NCBI RefSeq assembly: GCF_028532485.1
Contig: NZ_CP116942.1
Span: forward strand, 4,278,001-4,342,000
From: Iamia majanohamensis
Lineage (GTDB): Bacteria > Actinomycetota > Acidimicrobiia > Acidimicrobiales > Iamiaceae
Length of the DNA stretch: 64,000 bases
Direction of reading: 5' to 3'
In this document: positions 51,725-60,792 of the stretch, one piece after another
Layout: each line of letters opens with the position of its first letter
Numbering within the stretch: position 1 is the first letter of the stretch
Position numbers and translations under genes: made by a program
The notes under the pieces: model-generated
Database searches by the model: none
Seen by the model: the letters and a program-made list of their open reading frames with translations, nothing else
What the model was told of the DNA's origin: nothing

Positions 51725-51756
51725 CCACCGCCCCGGGCCCCCGCCCGGGGCGGTGG
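51725..51756 (+). terminator. Catalase terminator hairpin
   Basis: CCACCGCCCCGGGC pairs perfectly with GCCCGGGGCGGTGG (14 bp) around CCCC, 32 bases after the catalase stop. A second, weaker hairpin CTGATCG/CGATCAG follows at 51761-51786. Confidence 0.75.
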
Positions 51757-51864
51757 CGCGCTGATCGTCGCGATCCCTGCGATCAGGTCCCTCCCCGACG
51801 GTGGGAACCGGGGACGCCGGGCTAGCCTGGAGGCACCTGATCCCGCCTCTCGTGCGGGGTCTGG

Positions 51865-51905
51865 GCACCGCCCCGGGTCACCCCTCCCCCCGCCCGGGGC
51901 GGTGC
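51865..51905 (-). terminator. Terminator hairpin for the lipoprotein gene
   Basis: GCACCGCCCCGGG (51865-51877) pairs with CCCGGGGCGGTGC (51893-51905), 13 bp, loop 15. It lies 35 bases past the lipoprotein stop on the minus strand. Its stem shares CACCGCCCCGGG with the catalase hairpin 110 bases away. Confidence 0.65.
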
Positions 51906-51939
51906 CGCGCCCGGGCCCGGGTCCGGGGTCCCGCTCGGG

Positions 51940-53379
51940 TCAGGGGCGGTAGGGGGTGGTGGAGGTGCGCACCGGCTCCTGGAGGTCGCGGGTGAGGGCC
52001 CAGGCCGTGGCGGCCAGGCGATCGGGGTCCTGGTGCGGGGCCAGGAAGTGCACGGTGCGGGTGCTGCGCACGGTGGCCGCCGGCCCGATGCCGGGGTCGG
52101 TGTTGGGGATGCCGCCGGTGAGCACGGGACCGGCGGCGCCGTAGAACGAGCCGTCGCCCCAGCACTGAGTCTCGGGCGGCCGGGCCTCGTCGCGCTGGAA
52201 CCAGGTGAGCCGCAACCCCGACGCCGAGGTCGTGAACGTGGACCGGGAGTAGACCGCGCCCTGGGGGCCGTTCCACGTCTCCCACTCGGCCGGGCGGGTG
52301 CCGACGCCGTCGCGCCGGCCGTCGACGGTCACCCCGCCGGGGGCGGTCGAGCTGGCGTAGGTCATGCCCCGGGCCGCGGCGCTGAGGTCGACGAAGTCCA
52401 TGATCTGGGGGATCTGGTGGACCCGCAGGTCGGTGATGCTGACCTCCCGGTCCCGGTACATGAGGTGGGTGCGCTGCGTGCGGGGCCCGCTGTTGGCGCC
52501 CACGTAGGACCGGATGGCGCGCACCGGCCCGTCGACGTTGGCCACGAAGGCGCCCTCGGCCTCGGCGAAGGTGGCGTTGCTCCGCCCGCAGGTGTCCACC
52601 GCGAACTGGTCCTTCACGCCGTCGAGGACGTCGACGCCGGAGGCCGAGCCGGACCGGACCCGCCAGCCGTCCTCGATCCAGCGGTCGCCGAAGGTGATCT
52701 CGTAGGTGGGGGTGCGCACCCGGGAGCGCTCCGGGTTGGGGCCCTCGTGGCGGCCGTAGGTCGTCGTGTAGTCGCCGCTGTCGAGGACGAAGTCGTAGTC
52801 GACGTAGTCGACCCCGGCCGAGGGGTCGAGCGACCCGTCGGAGCGGAAGAGGAACACCCAGCCCAGCCGGCCCGGGGCCTGGGGGTCGAGCACCTCGACC
52901 CGCACCCCGCTGCCGGGCACCACCCCGGCGGGCTCGGACTCGTCCCCGCCGCGGGGCAGGCCGCCGGCGTCGGAGGCCATGAACACCAGCTCGTCGTCGG
53001 CGTCGAAGGTGGGGTCGCCGTCGGCGCCGACGAAGGTGGCGGGGTCGGCGTACTGCAGGGCGGTGGGGCCACCGGCGCCGTTGCCGTACACCGTGCCGGT
53101 CGTCCCCGGCGCGTCGTTGGTGCCGGGCTGGGTGCCGAAGGGCACCACCTTGCGCTCGTCGACCTGCACCGGCACCTGGGTCCAGCGGGCGGCGTCGCCG
53201 GCGTAGGAGTGCCGGAAGGCGACGATGCGGCCCGGGGCCTGGCCCCGGAGGGCGGGGAGGCGGGCGCCGGTGAGCACCACCGGCTCGCCCGGGCGGGGGA
53301 CGGTGGAGCGGTCCGGGTCGCAGGCGGCCAGGCCCAGCACGAGGACCGCGGCCATGCCGATCGCCAGAGCACGCCGCAT
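51940..53379 (-). CDS. Lipoprotein of unknown function
   Basis: A 479-residue exported lipoprotein. The signal is RALAIGMAAVLVLGLAAC, with lipobox Cys at residue 20. The remainder is beta-rich and soluble: PVQVDERKVVPFGTQPG, TFDADDELVFMASDAGG, GWVFLFRSDGSLDPSAGVDYVDYDF, VRAIRSYVGANSGPRTQRTHLMYRDREV. No family is recognised. Two or three Cys (VDTCGRS, TQCWGDG) may form a disulfide. It is monocistronic with its own terminator; convergent with catalase. It could be a carbohydrate- or surface-binding protein, but nothing decides this. Confidence 0.75.
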   Translation of the reverse strand: MRRALAIGMAAVLVLGLAACDPDRSTVPRPGEPVVLTGARLPALRGQAPGRIVAFRHSYAGDAARWTQVPVQVDERKVVPFGTQPGTNDAPGTTGTVYGNGAGGPTALQYADPATFVGADGDPTFDADDELVFMASDAGGLPRGGDESEPAGVVPGSGVRVEVLDPQAPGRLGWVFLFRSDGSLDPSAGVDYVDYDFVLDSGDYTTTYGRHEGPNPERSRVRTPTYEITFGDRWIEDGWRVRSGSASGVDVLDGVKDQFAVDTCGRSNATFAEAEGAFVANVDGPVRAIRSYVGANSGPRTQRTHLMYRDREVSITDLRVHQIPQIMDFVDLSAAARGMTYASSTAPGGVTVDGRRDGVGTRPAEWETWNGPQGAVYSRSTFTTSASGLRLTWFQRDEARPPETQCWGDGSFYGAAGPVLTGGIPNTDPGIGPAATVRSTRTVHFLAPHQDPDRLAATAWALTRDLQEPVRTSTTPYRP

Positions 53380-53441
53380 GTGTGACCTCCCGGTGGTGGG
53401 CCACCGAACCTACCGCCTGCCCGGATCGCAGGAGGGCGCCC

Positions 53442-55079
53442 TCAGGCCACGTCGCGGCGGACGAAGCCGGCGACGCCCGCGGTGAGCAGGAGGGCGGCCA
53501 CGCCCGTCAGCGCCGCCAGCGGGACGACGTCCACGTCGACGGCGGGCACGCCGGGCACGTGGGTGAACGGCGAGAGGTCGCGGACCCACTGGGGCAGGTC
53601 GAGCCCCTCGCCCAGCACCCCGACGACGACGGCGAGCGCGAGCACCGCCCACACCGCCGCGGTGGCCCGGGGCACCAGCCCGTAGAGGGCGACGCCCACC
53701 CCGACCACGAGCGCGACGGCGGGGGCGAAGGCCAGGCTGGCCAGGCCGATGCGGGTGACCTGGCCGGCATCGCCGACCGAGGCCCCGTAGGACGCCCCGG
53801 TGCCGAGCCCGCCGGCCCCGAGCACGACCGCGCTGCCGGCCAGGGCGACCGCCAGGTGGCTGCCGAGCCAGCGGGGCCGCGACGCGCCGCCGGCCAGCAC
53901 CCACTCGGCCCGGTGGGCCGCCTCCTCGGACCGCGGTCGCAGGGCGGCCTGGAGGGCGAAGCCGGTGGCCACCAGGGCGACGTAGAGGAGCACGGTGGCG
54001 AGGAAGACCTCGGCCAGCGACGCCCCACCCAGCTGGGCCGGGTAGGCCCGGATCTGCTCGTTGTCGCCGACCAGGTCGTCGGCGCTGGCGGCGACCGAGC
54101 CGAAGGCCAGCCCACCCGCCCCCACGCCGACGGCCCAGGCCAGCAGGCCGGCCCGCTGCAGCCGCCAGGCCAGGCCCAGCGGGCGCCCCAGCCCGGGCGC
54201 GCCCCGCGGGGGCCCGGGCCGGGGCCGGACCAGGCCCGCGCCCACGTCGCGCCGGGCCTCGAGGGCGAGGGCCACCGCCACCAGGGCCGCCGCCGCCACG
54301 AGGCAGAGGGCGAGGGGCCACCAGCGATCACCCGCGTAGGGGCGAGTGGCCTGGACCCAGCCGAAGGGCGACGCCCACGACAGGGCCCCGCTGCCCACGT
54401 CGCCGAGGGCGCGCAGCACGAAGGACAGGGCGACGACCGCCGAGGCCATGCCGGTGGCGGCGCGGCCGTGCTCGGTGACCTGGGCCGTCACCAGGGCGAC
54501 GGCGCCGAACACGATGCCGAGGGCGGCGAAGCCGGCGGCCAGCAGCAGCGAGCCGACCACGGGCAGGCCGAGGGCGAGCAGGGCGAGGGCGAAGCCGACC
54601 CCGACCAGCAGGCTGGCGCCTGCGCTGACGGCGAGGGCCGAGGCGCTGTGGGCGTGGCGGCCCACCACCGTGGCCCGCACCAGCTCGGTGCGTCCGGCCT
54701 CCTCCTCGCTCCGGGTGTGGCGGCCCACGGCGAAGGCGGCCATGAGCGCCACCGCCACGCCGAAGGGCCAGATCTCCCACGCGATGCGCCCGCCGTAGGT
54801 GTCGAGGCCCACCGCCGGCCCGCTCAGGGCGATCAGCGACGAGCTGCCCTCGACGGTCGCCGCGTACTGGGCCAGGGCGGCCTCGTCGGCGTAGGCCCCG
54901 AAGATGCTGGCCCCGCTGAAGCCGACCAGGGCGGTGAGCGACAGGACCCAGACGGCCACCCGCACGCGGTCGAGGCGCAGGACCAGGCGGGTGAGGGCTG
55001 CGGCGCCGGCGACGGGCGCCCGCCCGGGCCGACGGCGCTCGGGCGCCACGCTCCCGGCGGCAGCGGTGGGTGCGGTCAC
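53442..55079 (-). CDS. ABC exporter permease (ABC-2-like, Rv1217c type)
   Basis: A 545-residue membrane protein with about 12 helices in two halves of six, starting [33 protein letters not shown]. It contains [47 protein letters not shown], the repeated EEE-A-GR-E loop typical of the tetronasin/polyketide-antibiotic exporter permeases (compare [15 protein letters not shown] in the second half). It pairs with the upstream ATPase through a GTGA overlap. Substrates are probably hydrophobic drugs or lipids. Confidence 0.85.
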   Translation of the reverse strand: MTAPTAAAGSVAPERRRPGRAPVAGAAALTRLVLRLDRVRVAVWVLSLTALVGFSGASIFGAYADEAALAQYAATVEGSSSLIALSGPAVGLDTYGGRIAWEIWPFGVAVALMAAFAVGRHTRSEEEAGRTELVRATVVGRHAHSASALAVSAGASLLVGVGFALALLALGLPVVGSLLLAAGFAALGIVFGAVALVTAQVTEHGRAATGMASAVVALSFVLRALGDVGSGALSWASPFGWVQATRPYAGDRWWPLALCLVAAAALVAVALALEARRDVGAGLVRPRPGPPRGAPGLGRPLGLAWRLQRAGLLAWAVGVGAGGLAFGSVAASADDLVGDNEQIRAYPAQLGGASLAEVFLATVLLYVALVATGFALQAALRPRSEEAAHRAEWVLAGGASRPRWLGSHLAVALAGSAVVLGAGGLGTGASYGASVGDAGQVTRIGLASLAFAPAVALVVGVGVALYGLVPRATAAVWAVLALAVVVGVLGEGLDLPQWVRDLSPFTHVPGVPAVDVDVVPLAALTGVAALLLTAGVAGFVRRDVA

Positions 55080-56005
55080 GACGGCGCGGCAGCGTCTGCG
55101 TCGACGGGCGCGCCCTCGGCGAGGGTGTCGCCGTAGTGGCGGAGGAAGAGCTCCTCGAGGGTCGGCGGGTGGCTGGTCAGCGAGCGGATGCCGAGCTCAC
55201 CGAGGCGGGCCACCGCGGCGCCCAGGTGCACCGTGTCGACGTCGAAGCGGGCCCGGTGGTCGTCGACGACGAGGTCGTGCACGCCGGTCAGGCGCTCGAG
55301 CCCGGTCGGCGCCTCCTCGGTCTCGACGTCGAGCGAGGTGCGGGTCAGGTGCCGCAGCTCGTCGAGGGTGCCGCTCTCGACGGTGCGGCCCTGGCGGATG
55401 ATGCTGACCCGGTCGCCCAGGGCCTCGACCTCGGCCAGGATGTGGCTCGACAGCAGGACGGTGCGCCCGGCGTCGCGGGCCTCGCGGATGCAGCCCTGGA
55501 ACTCCGACTCCATCAGGGGGTCGAGCCCGGACGTGGGCTCGTCGAGGACGAGGAGCTCGACATCGCTCGCCAGGGCGGCGACGAGGGCCACCTTCTGGCG
55601 GTTGCCCTTGGAGTAGGTGCGGGCCCGCTTGGTGGGGTCGAGGGCGAAGCGGTCGAGCATCTCCGCCCGGCGGGCCTCGTCGAGCCCGCCCCGGAGCCGG
55701 CCGAGGAGGTCGATGACCTCTCCGCCGGTGAGGTTGGGCCAGAGGTCGACGTCGCCGGGGACGTAGGCCAGCCGCCGGTGCAGGTCGACCGCGTCGCGCC
55801 ACGGGTCGCCGCCGAGGAGGCTGACCCGCCCGGCGTCGGCGCGCAGCAGTCCGAGCAGGACCCGGATCGTCGTGGACTTGCCCGAGCCGTTGGGGCCCAG
55901 GAAGCCGTGGACCTCGCCCGGCGCCACCTCGAGGTCGAGCCCGTCGAGGGCGCGCGTCGCGCCGAAGTCCTTGACCAGCCCCTCCACCGCGATGACGGGG
56001 TCCAT
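55076..56005 (-). CDS. ABC transporter ATP-binding protein (exporter type)
   Basis: A 309-residue ATPase. Walker A is GPNGSGKST (about 37-45), the signature is [18 protein letters not shown], Walker B is [13 protein letters not shown], and the H-loop follows in [16 protein letters not shown]. The C-terminal 90 residues form the accessory domain seen in drug-exporter ATPases (DrrA-like). Drives the adjacent permease. ATG at 56005. Confidence 0.93.
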   Translation of the reverse strand: MDPVIAVEGLVKDFGATRALDGLDLEVAPGEVHGFLGPNGSGKSTTIRVLLGLLRADAGRVSLLGGDPWRDAVDLHRRLAYVPGDVDLWPNLTGGEVIDLLGRLRGGLDEARRAEMLDRFALDPTKRARTYSKGNRQKVALVAALASDVELLVLDEPTSGLDPLMESEFQGCIREARDAGRTVLLSSHILAEVEALGDRVSIIRQGRTVESGTLDELRHLTRTSLDVETEEAPTGLERLTGVHDLVVDDHRARFDVDTVHLGAAVARLGELGIRSLTSHPPTLEELFLRHYGDTLAEGAPVDADAAAPS

Positions 56006-56116
56006 GCGGCCAAGGTACCGGCGCCGTCGGCGCGGGCCCAGGGACCTCCGTCGCCGCCACCCCCGGCGGCAACGGCCTCTGCGGACCCGCCCGGGGGCCG
56101 GGTCGGGTCCCGGCGG

Positions 56117-56602
56117 TCAGCCGGTCAGGTGGCGGGCCATGGGCCAGTGCGGGCCGATGCCCTCCACCTCGTAGCCCTCGCCCTCGACGGTGAAGCCGTG
56201 GCGCTCGTAGAAGGCCCGGGCCGCCACCCGGGCGTCGCACCACACCAGGCGACCGCCCTCGGCGGCCACGTGGTCGACCGCGGCCCGGAGCACGGCCGCA
56301 CCGACGCCCCGGCCCCGCAGCCCGGCCTCGGTGGCCATGGCCCGCAGCCGCCACGCGCCCGCCTCGGACGGCGCCCACGGGCACGGCGCCGGGAACACGG
56401 TCGCCGTGCCCACCGGCGCCTCGTCGGGGTCCGGGCCGAGGGTGGCGGCGAAGGTGGCCGTGCGCGGGTCGGCGTCCTGCTCGTAGCGCAGCGCGTCGAG
56501 ACCCGTGCCGGCCCGCAGCACCCGGGCGCGCAGGGCCTCGACCGCGCCGGGGCCGACGCGCGCCACGGCCACCACGGGCGACTCGGGGGCGGGCTCGCTC
56601 AC
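56117..56602 (-). CDS. GNAT family N-acetyltransferase
   Basis: A 161-residue protein with the GNAT core: WRLRAMATEAGLRGRGVGAAVLRAAVDHVAAEGGRLVWCDA. The Q/RxxGxG/A acetyl-CoA loop is RGRGVG, and RVAARAFYERHGFTVEGEGYEV supplies motif B. Target substrate unknown. GTG at 56602. It is divergent from a serine hydrolase gene across about 100 bases. Confidence 0.9.
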   Translation of the reverse strand: MSEPAPESPVVAVARVGPGAVEALRARVLRAGTGLDALRYEQDADPRTATFAATLGPDPDEAPVGTATVFPAPCPWAPSEAGAWRLRAMATEAGLRGRGVGAAVLRAAVDHVAAEGGRLVWCDARVAARAFYERHGFTVEGEGYEVEGIGPHWPMARHLTG

Positions 56603-56701
56603 GGCGCCCACCCTAGGGACCGGCCCGGATCGGTCCCCGATGGGCTGCGGGGACGGCGCCACGTCGCTACCGTCGCCCCGCCGACCACCAGGGAGACCAC
56701 C

Positions 56702-57838
56702 GTGACCGAGATCCAGGGGACCTGCGACGACGCCTTCGCGCCGGTGCGCGACACCTTCGCCGCCGCCTTCGACCGAGGCGAGGAGCGGGGGGCGTCGGTG
56801 GTGGTCACCGTCGACGGCCGTCCCGTCGTCGACCTCTGGGGCGGGGTGGCCACCGACGACGGCGACCCGTGGGAGCGCGACACCATCGTCAACGTCTGGT
56901 CGACGACCAAGACCATGGCCGCCCTGTGCGTGCTGATGCTGGCCGACCGGGGCGAGGTCGACCTGCACGCCCCGGTGGCCACCTACTGGCCCGATTTCGC
57001 GGCGGCCGGCAAGGAGGGCGTGACCGTCGCCCAGGTGATGAGCCACACCGCCGGGCTCTCGGGCTTCGCCCCGGCCATCACCCCCGAGGACCTCTACGAC
57101 TGGGACGGCGTGGTCAAGGGCCTTGCCGCCCAGGAGCCGTGGTGGGAGCCGGGCAGCCGCTCCGGCTACCACGCCATCACCCAGGGCTACCTGCAGGGCG
57201 AGATCGTGCGGCAGGTCACCGGGCGGTCGATCGGCACGTTCTTCCGCGAGGAGGTGGCCGAGCCGCTCGGGGCCGACGTCCACATCGGGCTCCCCGCGTC
57301 GGAGGACGGGCGGGTGGCCGACCTGGTGCCCCCGCCGGGCGGGGGGATGGAGGCGCTGGCCCAGGCCGACACCGACTCGATCGCCGTGCGCACCTTCCTC
57401 AGCTGCCCCCTCGACACCACCGAGACCCGGACCCGGGCCTGGCGGGCCGCCGAGATCCCCGCCGCTGGCGGCACGGCCAACGCCCGGGGCGTGGCCCGGG
57501 TCCACTCCGCCCTGGCCTGCGGTGGCGAGGTCGACGGCGTGCGCCTGCTCTCCGAGGCCGGCGTGGAGCGCATCCTCGAGGAGCAGTCCGAGACCGACGA
57601 CCTCGTCCTGGGGCTGAAGGTCCGGTTCGGCATGGGGTTCGGGCTGATGAACGAGTCCATCCCGCTGAGCCCGAGCCCCCGGTCGTTCTTCTGGGGCGGC
57701 TACGGCGGCTCCCTGGCCGTGACCGACCTCGACCGGCGCATGACCGTCACCTACGTCATGAACAAGATGAGCACCGGCCTGGCGGGCGACCTCCGGGGCG
57801 CGTCCCTGGTGTTCGCCGCCTACGGCGCCCTCGGGTAG
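56702..57838 (+). CDS. Serine hydrolase, beta-lactamase class C/esterase family
   Basis: A 378-residue cytoplasmic protein without a signal peptide. Nucleophile motif SxxK is STTK (Ser67, Lys70). The Tyr motif lies in SRSGYHAITQGYLQGEIV, and a late WGGYGGS replaces the KTG triad. This pattern fits EstB/LACTB-type esterases rather than true beta-lactamases. Likely an esterase or transesterase; substrate unknown. GTG at 56702. Confidence 0.88.
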   Translation: MTEIQGTCDDAFAPVRDTFAAAFDRGEERGASVVVTVDGRPVVDLWGGVATDDGDPWERDTIVNVWSTTKTMAALCVLMLADRGEVDLHAPVATYWPDFAAAGKEGVTVAQVMSHTAGLSGFAPAITPEDLYDWDGVVKGLAAQEPWWEPGSRSGYHAITQGYLQGEIVRQVTGRSIGTFFREEVAEPLGADVHIGLPASEDGRVADLVPPPGGGMEALAQADTDSIAVRTFLSCPLDTTETRTRAWRAAEIPAAGGTANARGVARVHSALACGGEVDGVRLLSEAGVERILEEQSETDDLVLGLKVRFGMGFGLMNESIPLSPSPRSFFWGGYGGSLAVTDLDRRMTVTYVMNKMSTGLAGDLRGASLVFAAYGALG

Positions 57839-57848
57839 CCGCTCCCGA

Positions 57849-57899
57849 CGTTCCTCGGACGCGTGTCGCCCCGTGGCGCGAACAAGCGTCCAAGGTTCG
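57849..57899. terminator. Imperfect hairpin between convergent genes
   Basis: CCTCGGACGCGTGT on the left pairs with ACAAGCGTCCAAGG on the right (12 of 14 positions). Located between the serine hydrolase and APH genes. The GACGC core resembles the hairpins at 39.5 and 60.7 kb. Confidence 0.45.
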
Positions 57900-57917
57900 A
57901 GGGGTCCGACCGGGTGA

Positions 57918-58808
57918 TCAGGGGGCGTCGGCGAGGACGGCGGCCAGGGCCCTGCGGCCCAGGGCGCCGTAGGCGGGGCGGTCGCCCGAGTGCAGGAGGT
58001 AGGCGCAGCCCAGGTGCAGCGCCCACGCGCGGGCCCGATCCCAGGTGGCGGTGTCGCCCTCGTGCCCGGCGGCGGCGCGGAGCGCAGGACGGTCGGCCGG
58101 CTCCAGCAGGGTCCAGGCCACGGCCAGGTCCGTGGCCGGGTCACCGGAGGTGATGTCGCCGAAGTCGATGACCCCGGCGAGGGCGCCGGCGCGCACGACG
58201 AGGTTCCCGGGGTGGAGGTCGCCGTGGACCCACACCGGCGGGCCGGGCCAGGGCGGGGTGTGGACGAGGCGGTCCCAGAGGGCGAGCAGGGCGGGGGCGT
58301 CGACCTCGTCGCCCAGGCGGCCCAGCCGCTCGCGGACGACGGGGTCGCACACCGCGAGGGGCACGCCGCGGAATGGGTTGGGCGGGGCATCGGCAGGGGC
58401 CGGGTGGTGGAGGGCGGCGAGGAACGCGCCGAGGACCGTCGGGGTCGCCGGGTCGGTGGGCGGGGCCTCGAGGGCGCTGTCGCCGGGCATCCACCGGCAG
58501 ATGCTCCAGGGCCACGGGTAGCCCGGGCCCGGGGCGCCGGTCCGCACCGGGGCCGGCACCGGCAGCGGCAGGGTCGCGGCCAGCCCCGGCAGCCACCGCT
58601 GCTCGTGCTCCACCAGGGCCACCCCGGCGTGGCGTCGGGGCAGGCGGACCACCAGGTCGTCGCCCAGGCGGAGGATGGCGTTGTCCCACCCGGAGCCGAC
58701 CGGGCGGAGGACCAGGGCGGCCAGGTCCGGGTGCTGGTCGACGAGCAGGGCGCGCACCAGCTCCTCGGTGACGTCGACCTCGGCCGCCGGGCTCGGCTCC
58801 ACCGCCAT
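57918..58808 (-). CDS. Aminoglycoside phosphotransferase (APH) family protein
   Basis: A 296-residue kinase-fold protein. DNAILRLGDDLVVRLPRRHAGV provides the ATP-site Lys/Arg region, VWVHGDLHPGNLVV is the catalytic loop (HGDxxxxN), and GVIDFGDITSGDPATDLA is the metal-binding DFG-like segment. The family includes antibiotic kinases and small-molecule kinases such as those for fructosamine or choline. A true resistance function cannot be inferred. ATG at 58808, convergent with the serine hydrolase and divergent from an SDR gene. Confidence 0.88.
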   Translation of the reverse strand: MAVEPSPAAEVDVTEELVRALLVDQHPDLAALVLRPVGSGWDNAILRLGDDLVVRLPRRHAGVALVEHEQRWLPGLAATLPLPVPAPVRTGAPGPGYPWPWSICRWMPGDSALEAPPTDPATPTVLGAFLAALHHPAPADAPPNPFRGVPLAVCDPVVRERLGRLGDEVDAPALLALWDRLVHTPPWPGPPVWVHGDLHPGNLVVRAGALAGVIDFGDITSGDPATDLAVAWTLLEPADRPALRAAAGHEGDTATWDRARAWALHLGCAYLLHSGDRPAYGALGRRALAAVLADAP

Positions 58809-58850
58809 GGGGCCATCGTCGCACCCTTCGTCCCTACCCCGGACCGGCGA

Positions 58851-58886
58851 TTGGAATATCGCAAGTAAACACTTGTTAAAAGGAGG
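58851..58886 (+). promoter_or_regulatory. AT-rich promoter/operator upstream of SDR-QueA operon
   Basis: TTGGAA (58851-58856) then, 17 bases on, TGTTAA (58874-58879). Between them CAAGT-AAAC-ACTTG (58862-58875) is an inverted repeat. CAAG-N6-CTTG resembles TetR-type operators (KstR2 uses CAAGnnCTTG). The stretch is far more AT-rich than its neighbourhood. No regulator gene is adjacent. Confidence 0.45.
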
Positions 58887-58905
58887 ACGACCAAGGAGCG
58901 AGACC

Positions 58906-59604
58906 ATGAGCACCGCACTGATCACCGGAGCGTCCGAGGGCCTGGGCCGGGCCCTCGCCCTCTCCCTCGCCGACGACGGCTGGGAGCTCGTCATCGATGC
59001 CCGCCGCGCCGGACCCCTCGAGGAGGTGGCCACCGCGGCGCGGGAGGCCGGGGCGACCGTCCACGCCCTCCCCGGCGACGTGGCCGACCCCGCCCACCGC
59101 GACGCGCTGGTGGCTGCGGCCGAGGCCACCGGGTCCCTCGACCTGCTGGTGGCCAACGCCGGCACCCTCGGCCCCACCCCTCTGCCGTCGGTGGCCGAGC
59201 TGTCCCTCGCGGAGCTCGACCGCACCCTGCGGGTGAACACCGTCGCCCAGGTGGGCCTGGTGCAGCGGGGCCTGCCTGCGCTGCGGGCGGCCGAGGGCAC
59301 CGTCGTGGTGGTGACCTCCGACGCCGCCGTGGAGGGCTACGAGGGCTGGGCCGCCTACGGCGCCTCCAAGGCCGCCCTCGAGCAGGTGGCCCACATCCTC
59401 GGCGCCGAGGAGCCCTCCCTCCACGTGCACCGCTTCGACCCCGGCGACATGCGGACCCGGATGCACCAGGACGCCTTCCCCGGCGAGGACATCTCCGACC
59501 GGCCCGAGCCCGAGGCGGTCGTGCCCGCCCTCCGCGCCCTGGTCGCCGACCGCCGACCGTCCGGTCGCCACCGGGCGTCGGACCTGGCCGAGGCGGCGAC
59601 GTGA
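58906..59604 (+). CDS. Short-chain dehydrogenase/reductase
   Basis: A 232-residue SDR. TGASEGLG lies at residues 7-14, ANAG near 84, and YGASKAALEQ holds the catalytic Tyr/Lys. It is shorter than classical SDRs. The last part (FDPGDMRTRMHQDAFPGEDI) fits members that act on fatty or aromatic alcohols. The ATG is preceded by AAGGAG. Its stop overlaps the QueA-like gene by four bases. Confidence 0.88.
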   Translation: MSTALITGASEGLGRALALSLADDGWELVIDARRAGPLEEVATAAREAGATVHALPGDVADPAHRDALVAAAEATGSLDLLVANAGTLGPTPLPSVAELSLAELDRTLRVNTVAQVGLVQRGLPALRAAEGTVVVVTSDAAVEGYEGWAAYGASKAALEQVAHILGAEEPSLHVHRFDPGDMRTRMHQDAFPGEDISDRPEPEAVVPALRALVADRRPSGRHRASDLAEAAT

Positions 59605-60674
59605 CCCCGGCGACCACGGCCGAGGGGCCCGTGCGCGCCGCCTCGGGGCGGCTGGCCTTCGACCTGTCCCCCGAGCTGGAGGCCACCGAGCCGCCCGAGG
59701 CCCGGGGCCTGTCCCGGGACGCGGTGCGGCTGATGGTGGCCCGGGGCGACGAGCCCCTCGTCCACTCCACCTTCGCCCTGCTGCCCACCTTCCTCGACGC
59801 CGGCGACCTGGTCGTGGTCAACACCTCCGGCACCCGCCCCGGCGCCGTCGACGCCCGCGCCGCGGACGGCACGCCGGTGGTGGTCCACCTGTCGACCCAC
59901 CTCGACGACGGGCGCTGGGTGGTGGAGCCCCGCCGACCCGCGGGGCGCACCACCGAGCGGTGGGAGGGCCCGGTCCCGGGCCCGACCCTGCTGCTCGGCG
60001 GGGGCGCCACCCTGACCCTGGAGGAGCCCTACGGCGACGCCCGCCGCCTCTGGGTGGCCACCCTCGCCACCCCGGCGCCGTGGGCGACCTGGCTCTCGGC
60101 CCACGGCCGGGCCATCCGCTACGGCTACGTCGAGCGGCCGTGGCCGCTGTCGGCCTACCAGAGCGTCTACGCCACCGAGGCCGGCTCGGCCGAGATGCCG
60201 AGCGCGGGTCGGCCCTTCACCGCCGAGATCGTCACCCGCCTGGTCGCCAAGGGCGTGGGGGTGGCCCCCGTGCTGCTCCACACCGGCGTGGCCTCCCTGG
60301 AGGCCGACGAGCTGCCCTACCCGGAGCGGGTGCAGGTGGGGCCGGGCACCGCCGAGGCGGTCAACCGGACCCGGGCCGCAGGGGGACGGGTGGTCGCGGT
60401 GGGCACCACCGTGGTCCGCTCGCTCGAGGCCGCGGCCGGCGACGACGGGGTGGTGCGGCCCGTCGACGGGTGGACCGACCTGGTCATCACCCCGGAGCGG
60501 GGCGTGCGCGTCGTCGACGGCCTCGTCACCGGGTGGCACGAACCCGAGGCGTCGCACCTGCTCATGCTGGAGGCCATCGCCGGCGACGACCTGCTGCGCC
60601 GCTCCTACGCGGCCGCCATCGAGGAGCGCTACCTCTGGCACGAGTTCGGCGACGTCCACCTCCTCCTCCCCTGA
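59601..60674 (+). CDS. QueA-like S-adenosylmethionine:tRNA ribosyltransferase-isomerase
   Basis: A 357-residue QueA family protein. It has ARGLSRDAVRLMVARG and DAGDLVVVNTSGTRPGAV near the N-terminus, then PWPLSAYQSVYATEAGSAEMPSAGRPFT and VAPVLLHTGVASLE; VGTTVVRSLEAAA, WTDLVITPERGVRVVDGLVTGWHEPEASHLLMLEA and RRSYAAAIEERYLWHEFGDVHLLL close it. Canonical QueA adds the cyclopentene ring in queuosine synthesis. Several motifs are looser than in QueA, and no other queuosine gene is present, so this may be a paralogue with another role. GTG start overlaps the SDR stop. Confidence 0.85.
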   Translation: MTPATTAEGPVRAASGRLAFDLSPELEATEPPEARGLSRDAVRLMVARGDEPLVHSTFALLPTFLDAGDLVVVNTSGTRPGAVDARAADGTPVVVHLSTHLDDGRWVVEPRRPAGRTTERWEGPVPGPTLLLGGGATLTLEEPYGDARRLWVATLATPAPWATWLSAHGRAIRYGYVERPWPLSAYQSVYATEAGSAEMPSAGRPFTAEIVTRLVAKGVGVAPVLLHTGVASLEADELPYPERVQVGPGTAEAVNRTRAAGGRVVAVGTTVVRSLEAAAGDDGVVRPVDGWTDLVITPERGVRVVDGLVTGWHEPEASHLLMLEAIAGDDLLRRSYAAAIEERYLWHEFGDVHLLLP

Positions 60675-60705
60675 CCTCCCGCCGGCCTTCCGACCCGCCT
60701 CCACC

Positions 60706-60757
60706 CGAACCAGAGACCAAACGCGCTGCGGGGGCGACGCGTCTGGTCGCCGGTTCG
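60706..60757. repeat. Hairpin related to the 39.5-kb repeats
   Basis: CGAACCAGAGACCAAACGCG (60706-60725) pairs with CGCGTCTGGTCGCCGGTTCG (60738-60757) at 17 of 20 positions. Left arm shares GAACCAGAGACCA with the second copy at 39.5 kb. Between convergent genes. Confidence 0.65.
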
Positions 60758-60792
60758 CAGCGAGGCGTCGGCGCCGGCCCTGCGCGCCCGGG

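Noticed and set aside
53382-55136. Long plus-strand open frame opposite the ABC permease
   Set aside because: Its translation is a low-complexity Gly/Asp/His/Gln-rich sequence typical of the reverse frame of a GC-rich membrane gene; the permease on the minus strand has clear helices and family motifs.
57918-58808. Antibiotic-resistance aminoglycoside kinase
   Set aside because: Only the general APH/kinase fold is visible; the family is dominated by non-resistance kinases and no mobile element is near.
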